A stretch of 64,000 nt of DNA, taken from assembly GCA_963383645.1 (NCBI GenBank), contig OY726557.1, positions 157,359,099-157,423,098 on the forward strand, written 5' to 3'. Within the stretch, counting starts at the first letter, position 1. Each line of letters opens with the position of its first letter. The notes beneath the pieces are model-generated. The model was not told the origin of the DNA, searched no databases, and worked only from the letters and a program-made list of their open reading frames with translations. The translations under genes and the position numbers were made by a program. The DNA comes from Muscardinus avellanarius (lineage: Eukaryota > Chordata > Mammalia > Rodentia > Gliridae). Shown here piece after piece: positions 55,481 to 64,000 of this stretch.

Positions 55481-55874
55481 AAAGGGAGACCGAAAGACAG
55501 GGAGGGGGAGGGAGCAGAAGGGGGAGGACGTTAGTTCTGTATGATGCTGTGTTCACCATAGAAAGAACATAGGTTTGGGAACCAAGCAGTGGAAGCAAAA
55601 GGAGCCCACTTATTGTCACTCTTCATTATTCACTTGGGGATTTTTGTCCTTCCACCCCTGCAACTCTGGGTTCTGCAGGGTTGGAAGTCTTGGTCCCCAA
55701 AGAAGATATATTTTTGCCAGCAGGCACAGCAAGGGCCCCAGAGACTTATAAGCTCCAACTGTCACCAGGATATTTTTGGACTCCATGTGTCCATCAGAAA
55801 GAAAAGATATCCTCACTTTTCCAAGTTTTATATTTCAAACTCTATGAGATTCGGGTTTTTGTTTTTGTTTTTTG

Positions 55875-55918
<44 letters not shown>

Positions 55919-56180
55919 GTTTTCTTTTCTACAAGGAAGCATAGTATTTTTTTTTTCTTTTTAAAGCTACCCAACATGTTCAGATACACTTGAGTTTCAT
56001 AAAAAAAATCTATATTTGCCAACAGGCAGCCATCTGTGGTGTGTTATATCTTGGTGGGTTTGGGTTGGAGCTGAAGACTGACATGTACTGCAGCCCCTCA
56101 CCTTACAGTAGGGAAGGCTGAGACTTGGATAGGGCAGAGAAAGCCAGGCCCTGGGCTTGCCTTCTCTTTAGCTCATGAGG
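55481..56180. other. unassigned stretch with T tract
   Basis: A polypurine patch at 55485-55530 and a 37-bp T tract at 55873-55909. The 134-codon frame at 55589-55993 reads through the T tract as poly-Phe and is not called. Confidence 0.45.
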
Positions 56181-56410
56181 CAGACAACAGGAATTTTTCT
56201 GTTACAGGCAATGTTTTGTAAATGCTCCAAACCCTGATTTGGAAGATTTTAACAAAAAGCTCCTCCAACTCCTAGCTCTGAAGAAGAGACCCCAACTCAC
56301 TGAGCCTCCATAGGCTCATGTGTAAAATGGCAATAATCATCATTATCTCACCACAGAGGATTGTTAGAAGGATTGAGTAAAATGACATCCCAAGGTATAA
56401 AACACCAGTA
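56181..56410 (+). mobile_element. MIR remnant
   Basis: 'cactgagcctccataggctcatgtgtaaaatggcaataatcatc...gaggattgttagaaggattgag' is typical MIR. Confidence 0.75.
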
Positions 56411-56655
56411 ACAGCCAACATTTTAGAGTGTTTATATTGTATTAGCCACTATTATAAGTCCTTCGAATGACTAATTTAAGTCTTCCACATTTTTCTAAGT
56501 TAAGAACTAATAGTGCTCCTATTTTATAGAAGAGGAAATTGTGAAATGGAAATTAAATTACCTACCCAAGGTCATACAGCTACTATACAGTAGAGCTGAG
56601 ATTCTAACTCAGAACCTATGTTCTTAACTATTCTACTCTGCTACCTCTCAATAGA
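56411..56655 (+). mobile_element. MIR
   Basis: 'tagagtgtttatattgtattagccactattataagtcc', 'cctattttatagaagaggaaattg', 'acctacccaaggtcatacagctactatacagtagagctgagattc'. Good core, near full length. Confidence 0.85.
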
Positions 56656-57102
56656 TGTAACAAATTTATAATATTGGAGTCACAACATAAATGTTTAAGG
56701 GCACATTATACAATATTCTGGAATAAATTTAAAAAATACACTAGACATCAAGAATTAAAAATAAAAGTGCCAACCTACTTTGACTTAATTTCAACTACTA
56801 TCTGAATTGCATTATATCTCAGACCAAACAGAGGTCTCCTTAGCTTCCTTTGTGGGGTCAGAAATCTGCTGAGTTATCTACTTTAGGATACTATTGGGTT
56901 CTGAGTGGGATTCCTAGATATTGCTTTCAGGAGGGTAAAACTTTAGCAAGTACGTATGGAGGCCAAGGACTGACCAATAGGAGGAACCAGAACTGAGTGA
57001 GCAAGGATCTAAAGGCATGAGGGGAAAGAGCGTGCTCAGAAAAGTGCATGGTGCACATGATTTAAGCATAAGGCAAAGAGACTGAGTGAAAGTGTGCAGG
57101 TA
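56656..57102. other. unassigned stretch
   Basis: No repeat or coding signal recognised. Confidence 0.4.
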
Positions 57103-57325
57103 AGCTGATCATGGTTGCACATGCCTGTAAATCCTAGTACTTAGAAGGCTGAGAACAGGAGGAACACAGATTTGAGGCTAGCCTCCACAATTTAGTAAGG
57201 ACCTGAGCAACTTATCAAGTCTCTGTTTTAATATTTTTTAAAAATTAAAAGGGCTTGGGGTATAGCTCAGAGGTAGAATTCCCCTGGATTAAATACCCAG
57301 TACTACAGAAAAAAAAAGAAAAAAA
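57103..57325 (+). mobile_element. B1-dID SINE (old)
   Basis: Starts agctgatcatggttgcac, ID half 'gggcttggggtatagctcagaggtagaattcccctgg', A-rich tail. Confidence 0.87.
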
Positions 57326-58799
57326 AAAACAACAAACAAATATAGACTCTTGGTCTCCTGCTAAAAGAGCTTTAACTTTTCTTCTCTAGACACTGAGAGC
57401 CCCAAAAATATTTCTGAGCCGTGGAATGCTAGAGTCAGATGGGCATTCTAGGAAGCTTGCTCTGAAGCTCAGTGAATGGTGGAGTAGGAGCAGGCAGAGA
57501 CGTCTGTTCTTCCAAAAATCTTGGAGATGAGAACATCTCGTCGCAAACAGGGCAATGGAAATAGAAAGTAGAAGAGAGTTAAAGAAAGAGATAGTCATCA
57601 ATACAGCTCAGCAATCTGGATACAAGGATGTCACTGACCAAGTAATAGTACAAATGAAATAACCTAGTTAAAACTGGTTAAACCTCAGCATGGTAGGCAC
57701 ATAAGAGGGCACTGTCATTACTATTCAATGTTCATCTCTTCCAAAATCTGTCTTCTTTTTTTTGAGTTTTTATTTTGTGAATTTTAAACATACTTGAACA
57801 TTGAGACTAGACTTAAACCTTATATACCGTCACCTAGCTTCAACAATTATTATCTTTGGAACCTGTCTTTTAAAGGCCAAGTTGTTTCTACCTTTAACAT
57901 CTTTTATCCCATTTTCACTAAGCAGAAAAGTTTGAAAGAACTGTACCTTTTTCCTTCACTCATGAAAAGTTCATGGCTTCTAGACATTCAATCAGAACAA
58001 CTAAACATTATTATTCTTTTACCACATACTTCAAATAATTTACTTTATGCATATTTCTTTTCATTTTCTTCTCCTGTTTAAGTTGTTTTGCATTAAATAA
58101 ATTATTATTTCTTCTTTTGGTATGATATATATTGTCCACTTACCTTCTTAGACTATAAGGTCTCAGTGGAAGGTACTGTTTCTTACCCTTCTCCATATAC
58201 TTGTCTGTGCCTGGTACACACTGGCTCATGAGAAAGGCTATGCAAACATCTAATTTATAATTTGGCTCTGCCAAAAATCTCTGGCAGAGATGTATTTACT
58301 CTTGTCCTCTATTAGCCTTTGGAAAGATTCATCTAAACATACATGCTTTAAAAATATAGATTTGCATTGTACAAATAATCTATTAGAGTTAGGCAAAGAA
58401 GAAAGCAAACAGACAATAAACAAGCTGCCCTTGTTAAGAAGTTAGAAGGACCTGTGGATATGAGAATCTATCCAAAAATAAAGGCAAAAATGAGTTGGGA
58501 GCAAAAGTAATTAATTCTCTGCAGGAGTAAAAGCTATAATAAAATAATGGAATGATAGGAGCATAGACTCTTCCAGCTGAAAGAAGCTGGACAAGTCATC
58601 TTTATCCAGCACCTCATTTTACAGTTAGGAAATGTGTACAATTGGACCTATAAAATTCTGAATCTGGGAACTAGGAAAGATCAAGAAAACAACCCAGGTA
58701 TTATGAAACTAAACAAAGATCAGTTTTAAACTGATGGGGAGGGTTGTATGATTACGGATATCAATTCTTATGTCTTCACACATTGGCTGGAAACATTTT
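57326..58799. other. mostly unassigned stretch
   Basis: 57740-57880 has an old-LINE-like phrase ('gtgaattttaaacatacttgaacattg...gtcacctagcttcaacaattatt'). L2-like text lies near 58130-58240 and a short MIR-like block near 58590-58640. No coding sequence recognised. Confidence 0.4.
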
Positions 58800-59110
58800 T
58801 AAATATTCCTCTTTCTTGGAAACTCCTCCTCATCCTTCTAGCTCCCTCTCAAATGTCAGCCCTCCTTTGAAGGATTCTCCATCTCCCCAGGTCTGGCCAC
58901 TCTTCCTCTAGACTCTGAGCATTGACGTACACAGCCACAATAGCCGTTAGCATGCAATATTGTAATGATAGTTTATATGAGAGCATATATATCTCTGTGA
59001 AAGTTTTGTAGAAAGAAACCACATATTTATTTACTTATCTTTCCATAGTCTGGCACAGTACCTACTGGCTCTTCCATTAGTGCAGAATGAATTAATAAAT
59101 GAATAATTCA
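58800..59110 (+). mobile_element. L2 3' region
   Basis: 'ggaaactcctcctcatccttctagctccctctcaaatgtcagc', 'ggattctccatctcccc', then 'tttgtagaaagaaaccacatatttatttac' and 'ctggcacagtacctactggc...gaatgaattaataaatgaat' give the L2 3' order. Confidence 0.75.
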
Positions 59111-59600
59111 TTTGAAATTTTCCCTTTCCTCATGAACCATAAGATATGGGAAGAGAATAAAATTACTTCATATGGTAGAGCAGAAGTGAGTAGCCAAATT
59201 CATATGAAATAGAAAAGATTGGAATTTCTTATAAGTGAATCTGTATTGTACATACCTATAGACTATACTAGAAATTCCTTTTGCTCTTGAAAAAAATTCT
59301 GTCACTCTTTGGTGGGATGTGGAGGGAAGTTGTTGTGTGCGTATTGTTTTTAACACATTGAAACTTAGTTGTTGTGTGTATTATTGTTTTTAACACATTG
59401 AACCTTAGTATGATGCTTAACTGCAATGCATCAAAAAATTTAGAAATACTGTCACTCATAATTACCTTTTTAAAAGGTAACTTACCCCCATGCTAAAATA
59501 TCTATGCTCCATTTTTTCTTTTCCATCTCCTCTCCTTGTAGCATTCTCACCTTCAAACCAGTACCCTAGTTTATGAGGTTTATTGTTTATCTTCACTCAC
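59111..59600. other. unassigned stretch with a 40-bp duplication
   Basis: It holds the tandem duplication at 59328-59406. Otherwise nothing recognised. Confidence 0.45.
59328..59406. repeat. 40-bp tandem duplication
   Basis: Units 59328-59366 and 59367-59406 both read agttgttgtgtg...tgtttttaacacattgaa and differ at only a few positions. Confidence 0.93.
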
Positions 59601-59720
59601 TAAAATGTAAGCCACATGGGCCAGAGATTTTTGTCTATTTCATTCACTACTTTATCCTAGATATCCAGAACAGTAGTTGGTGCGTATTTAGCAATCGCTA
59701 TTTTTTGAATGAATGAACAC
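59601..59720 (+). mobile_element. L2 3'-end remnant
   Basis: 'gtaagccacatgggccagagatttttgtctatttcattcac...agaacagtagttggtgcgtatttagc...gaatgaatgaac'. Confidence 0.7.
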
Positions 59721-59811
59721 TTGGGTTAGTGAATAAAAGTCTAAACACTTTAGTATGGGGCACACATTTTCTCCTGGTATTTCTGCCATGTCCCTCTATC
59801 TCATCTTGTTC

Positions 59812-60030
59812 TATTTCAGTGATTCTCAACTGAGTGCAATGATTCCTTCCAGAAGATGTCTGGAGACACCAGTTATTACAGCTAGGAGTGGGAGAAAGAG
59901 GGGCTACTGGCATCCAGTGACCTATAATGCTAAATATTCTATAATACACAACATATTCCCAATCACAACAACAAAAAAATGTATTTATTTCCAGGTGGCA
60001 AAAGATTCCAAATTGAGAAAACTCTCCTCT
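59812..60030 (+). mobile_element. MER5A-like hAT-Charlie MITE
   Basis: Starts with 'cagtgattctcaactgagtgcaatgattcc' and continues 'gatgtctggagacaccagttattacagctaggagtggg', 'ctactggcatccagtgac', 'gctaaatattctataatacacaa', ending 'aaattgagaaa'. The end is an approximate inverted copy of the start, as in this non-coding DNA transposon. Confidence 0.8.
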
Positions 60031-60266
60031 ATATAATGCCCGATACTATCAAATATTCTTTATTTTTACTTAAAACTTTGCATGACATGGCACATGTTAT
60101 TTGTTCTACTTCCTCTTGTGTTTATCTGATGAATGACTAGTGGATTTTTTGTTCCTTGGGTCAAATTATCACCTTTTTCTAGAATCTTCCACCTCCACTT
60201 ACCTACTAAGATCTTAGAACACTTGGGATCATGGCATCTTAGTTCTCTTTCTCAAAACGAAGGAAT
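60031..60266. other. unassigned
   Basis: Nothing recognised. Confidence 0.4.
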
Positions 60267-60440
60267 GTCGCCGCTTGGGAGGCGGAGACAGGAGGATCGC
60301 GCAGGTTCAAAGCCAGCCTTGCTGGCTTGAGAGACCCTGTTTCCAAATAAAATATAAAATAGGTCTTGGAGTGTAGCCCGGAGGTAGAAGGGCTTCCAGG
60401 AACCCCAGTACCACCAAACAAACAAACAAACAAACAAACA
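60267..60440 (+). mobile_element. B1-dID SINE, hairpin (type II) form, 5'-truncated
   Basis: Begins within the B1 half (ccgcttgggaggcggagac), hairpin 'aagccagccttgctggctt', ID half 'cttccaggaacccc', tail of AAAC units. Confidence 0.92.
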
Positions 60441-62725
60441 CAAAAAACAGAGAAATGTGGTTGCTTGATTAGTCTTGACTAACTCCAACGAGAAAATACC
60501 AAAAGAATCAGAAGAAATTAAACTGGTTTAACCCAGTCCTGTGTAGAAATCTATCAGGCAGCCTGGCTGCTCTGAACCTCTCACTTGGAGACTTTTCATT
60601 TTTGTTTATGATTGTACCAAGGCCCTGCGAGGGTTGACTCTCAGTCATGGGGAATCCGTTAATCATTTTACCAGATCAAGAATTAAACATGTTCTTATAA
60701 AACCAGCATCCATTCAAATATGGGTTTCTTGTTTTGTTAAAATTCAACTAAAAGGGCTCAAATTGAGCTTTTGACTGTAGCATAGGCCTCAATTCTGTAG
60801 GAAACAAATGAAGCACTGAGCACAATGTCGATGTGTGCAAAATATTCATTATTATAATTAGTGGAAATATTCATTATTTGCCTCTGAACTGGGCAAGTCA
60901 GTTTTGCCAGCAACCAGATGCAAGCAGTAAATAAACACTGATTGAAGTACATACTCAATGCAAGACTCCACACTGGGAGCTGGGAGCTGGGAGAATGCCA
61001 CTCAGTTGAGTCAGGTTGTCTCTTAAAGGCTAGCTGCTTGTCAAGATACTACATTTGCAGCAGCAAACTGTTTATTGCCTAAGCAACCCACATGACAAGA
61101 TAAACAGCTGGCTGTATTGTTACTTGTAATGTAATCCTCCTTCTTGGCCATTGCCTGCTCATTTCTCATTACATTTTAGGATAACCTCTGGGGTTCATAT
61201 TTGTGTTTTATGTGGGCTGGTCTATTGAAGTGTGTTCAAGTGTATGTTCTAACTCTTGGAAAATGTTCTAGCTTGCTAAAGCCTCTGGTTAGGCTTGTCG
61301 GATAATAATAATGATGATTATCACTTACTAAACACTTACTTGGGGCCAGACACCACATAAGGACTTTGAAGATGTGATCTCATTTAATCCTCATTTTGGT
61401 TTAAAGTCTGATTCTGTGACTTAAAACCTATGCTGCACTGGGTGACTTATTAAATGTGTCTGCACATCAACGGGCCATTGGGTGAGGGCTGCTCACCTGC
61501 AGAGAGGTACAACTCTAGGTGAGGCATCTCCTCTCCACCAAAGGTAATTCTTCATTTAGCTGAATGGTCAGTGTGCAATAGCTCTCACACGTAGGGAACA
61601 GTGTCAACACGAAGAAAGAAACCCGTCATAGCAGAGTTTGGTAGAAACCTAACTTGGAAGAAACACTAAATTTTATGCTTTAGAAAACTCAAGACAAATG
61701 TTTACTAATCATGCTTGTAAAGTCCTTATGGTGAGAGTTAGACTTTTTCTTCAGTATGTCAGAGTCTTTCATTTTATTTACTGTTTGTTTCACATGTTTT
61801 TTATAAATAACATTTTTACGTAAGGTGCCTTTAGGCTAGAGGGAGCTGAACTCTCAGTTTAATTGGACTATTCGGTTTGTCCTATTTTCTCTTTTTCTGC
61901 TGCTTGGTGTCCCAGAAATTTCTCCTTGGGAAGCATTCATCCCTGTCTTTCCAAACTGTCAAACTGTCCTGCTAGATGTCCTCTCTAATTTTGGAAATGT
62001 ATGTGTTGAAGAATTTCAGAAGACTGGGCACTGACTGAGCAAGAAATGTGCCTTGGTTCCAACTTGAGGCCCTGCCACCCAGCTTCCAGTGGAACACAGT
62101 CCTCACTGAAAAAGTGACATTTAAGGGGTTTTTCCATTTGCTTTGAGGTGAATGACAAATTACCAACTGTTAAGAGTTTGTATTTAACATGTCCTCCAGA
62201 CTTCATGTGGTAGAAAGGCAGCTGTAGAGGAGGTTGGATTTGGTTTCTGGGGACGGGTCCCTGGGTGTGTGGCCAGGGACAGTCTGTGTGATGTAGATTG
62301 AGCATGTCTCTCAGACTCCATTGCTCTCCACTCCCTGCCATTATGCCCTGAGGACCTGCAGCCCTAGAGCCTGCTTAGAACCAGATAACAAATGAAATCT
62401 CTAGAACCATGAGCAAATCAAACTTCCTTCCTCTAAGTTTTGTATGTCAGGTGTTTGGGTCACAGTGAGAATGCTGACCAAAACACTATCTTATTAGTTT
62501 TATATTAAGAACTTTTTTTTCTACATAGGATTTAAAAAGTGATTTGAGCAATAATGGTATGGACTATTTTAGCTGTATTGAAAACAAAACTGACTTTAAA
62601 ACTTGAATATCACATGTTAAATGCTTCAAGGAAAATTCAGTTAGTTTGTTGATAGAAAGGGAGAAGTTAGTGGCCATGCTTGTTGGGGGCTTAGGAAAGT
62701 ATTTTTTAAAAATAGAGATATTTTA
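60441..62725. other. unassigned stretch of 2.3 kb with a MIR fragment
   Basis: A MIR-like block lies at 61303-61450 ('cttactaaacacttacttggggccagacacc...gtgatctcatttaatcctca'). A minus-strand frame of 118 codons (61985-62341, MAGSGEQWSL onward) has no domain I recognise and overlaps another frame. This is the longest region without young repeats and the best place to look for conserved non-coding sequence. Confidence 0.4.
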
Positions 62726-62935
62726 GCCAGGCATGGTGGCACACACTTGTAATCCCCGCACTTGAGAGGCGGAGACAGGAGGATCATGTAGGTTCGTAAC
62801 CAGCCTCACTGGCTTTAGAGACCGTGTTTCCAAATAAAAATATAAAAATAGGTCTGAAAGTGTAGCCCAGAGGTAGAAGGACATCCAAGAACCCCAGTAC
62901 CACCAAAACAAACAAACAAATAAACAAACAAAAAG
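62726..62935 (+). mobile_element. B1-dID SINE, hairpin (type II) form
   Basis: Starts gccaggcatggtgg, ID half 'agtgtagcccagaggtag' with 'ccaagaaccccagtaccacc', AAAC tail. Perfect 16-bp TSD aaatagagatatttta at 62710-62725 and 62936-62951. Confidence 0.96.
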
Positions 62936-62951
62936 AAATAGAGATATTTTA

Positions 62952-63334
62952 AATGGGTTTTAAAAAAGAGAGAGGATTTTCTCAGCAGAGATAAAAGAGA
63001 GGACCAATTAACCAATTTATCTCTTCATTTATTATGTTATCTCTCTCTCTCTCTCTCCCTCCCTCCCTCCCTACCTACCTCCATCTCCTGTGTTTTCATA
63101 TTCCAACACCAAGAATTTTCCTATCATTATTTTATGCCTTAATACCAAAGAAAGCCACAATTAGAAAAAAGGATGATGAAGAAGAAGAGGGAGAAGAAAA
63201 CCTGGTGACATATGTGGGTTGTGGGGACACACAAGATGCAAAAGGAAGAGAGAATTACTGCTTTGGTTCTACTCTTCTGTTTGCCTGCAGTGATAGCACC
63301 TTTGTGACATGAAGAGTTACAATAAATTATCAGT
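62952..63334. other. unassigned stretch with pyrimidine repeat
   Basis: (TC)n/(CCTC)n at 63041-63080. The 92-codon plus frame at 63034-63312 is driven by this repeat and is not called. Confidence 0.5.
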
Positions 63335-63478
63335 GTTAATCATGGTGTCATGCAGGGGAAGGTGGGGATGGAGAGGAAGCGGGTGGGACCTGGGGGAGGC
63401 TCAACAAGTGTTGTGTGCATGTATGCCTCTATCGCCCTTAACTTCATGATGTATGATTATAACGCACCAATAAAAAGA
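63335..63478 (+). mobile_element. L1 3'-end fragment
   Basis: G-rich stretch then 'gtgtgcatgtatgcctctatcgcc...catgatgtatgattataacgcaccaataaaaag', the sense version of the common L1 3' end here. Only about 140 bp long. Confidence 0.82.
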
Positions 63479-63489
63479 CAGAACAATAG

Positions 63490-63720
63490 TAACACTGAAC
63501 ATTTTTAATGTTCTTGTGTGCCAGGTACTCTAAGCAATTTTCATGTACTAATTTATTCTTGATAATGATCCTAAATGGTGAACAGTGGTGGTTTCCTCAT
63601 TTTATAAATAAGGAAACTGGGCTGAAAGAAGCTTTAGCAAAGGTCCCACCGCTAAGAGACATAATGGGAACTCTTCTCTCCAGGCTATTACTTTTTAGAA
63701 CTCAAATGTTTATAACCACT
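63490..63720 (+). mobile_element. MIR
   Basis: 'tgaacatttttaatgttcttgtgtgccaggtactctaagcaatttt', 'ttcctcattttataaataaggaaactgggctgaaagaagctttagcaaagg'. Confidence 0.8.
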
Positions 63721-64000
63721 TGCTACACTACATTGTAAAAGGGGGGCAAAGAGAGATTGTAGAAAAATTTGATAGGAAGAGAAGAAAAGAGAGGAGAGGA
63801 GAGGAGAGGGGAAAGGAGAGGTCATTCTAGTGTCAACACAGTATTCGCTGATTCTGAGGGAAGTCTTCTAACCCATACCATTCTCTATGCTAGGAGCAAG
63901 TGTCTGGCATCTCATAGAACCTCCTGGTTCAAAGCTCCTGAGTAAGACCCTGGGCACCATAGAGCTGGTATTATAAAAAAAATTCTACAAACATGGCGAA
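63721..64000. other. unassigned end of window with (GAGAG)n
   Basis: Purine repeat at 63776-63820 (gagaggagaggag units). No other signal. Confidence 0.5.

Noticed and set aside
55589..55993. 134-codon plus-strand open frame
   Set aside because: It depends on a 37-bp T tract read as poly-Phe; no domain.

Overview
This is nuclear DNA from a placental mammal, almost certainly a non-murid rodent, and it looks intergenic or deep intronic. About 36 SINEs share one design: a 7SL-derived B1-like left half joined to a tRNA-derived ID-like right half (B1-dID). That design is known from squirrel-, dormouse-, beaver- and kangaroo-rat-related rodents. No B2 or primate Alu is seen. Beaver (Castor) is my best guess, at low confidence. 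Ancient mammalian repeats (MIR, L2, MaLR LTRs, MER5A-like, old L1) fill part of the remainder. I found no convincing host protein-coding exon, tRNA, rRNA or CRISPR array; the only intact protein-coding frames belong to LINE-1 retrotransposons.

Layout. 0-4.7 kb: an MLT1-like LTR end, GA/TC microsatellites, SINEs and MIRs. 4.77-7.56 kb: composite 'half-L1' copy A on the minus strand. 7.6-15 kb: an LTR-like block, an old L1 end hosting a 195-bp CCT/CTT tract, an L2 remnant and several SINEs. 15.04-17.51 kb: a young 5'-truncated L1 (plus) with a long open ORF2. 19.46-24.11 kb: an older, internally deleted L1 (minus) with a TSD. 24-28.9 kb: L1, L2, MIR and LTR remnants. 28.97-31.79 kb: composite half-L1 copy B (plus) with an intact ORF1. 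32-43 kb: SINEs, microsatellites and one possible pseudogene relic. 43-46 kb and 47-50.7 kb: ancient L1 bodies riddled with SINEs. 50.8-64 kb: mostly unassigned sequence with MIR, L2, MER5A-like and a few SINEs.

The most notable item is the pair of composite elements. Each has an L1 5'UTR and a 918-bp ORF1. A roughly 0.9-kb segment lacking ORF2 follows, diverging from normal L1 immediately after the ORF1 stop and containing an inverted piece of an ancient L1 ORF2. Each ends with about 0.2 kb of L1 3' end and an A-rich tail. The two copies lie in opposite orientation, are nearly identical by eye, and each has its own different 16-bp target-site duplication. They are therefore separate retrotransposition events of one chimeric, ORF2-less lineage rather than one ancient rearrangement. 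Such an element could supply its own ORF1 protein but would need reverse transcriptase from an autonomous L1.

Limits: repeat names come from recognition by eye, not alignment. Boundaries of old repeats are approximate. Stretches marked unassigned may hold regulatory or diverged sequence I cannot recognise.
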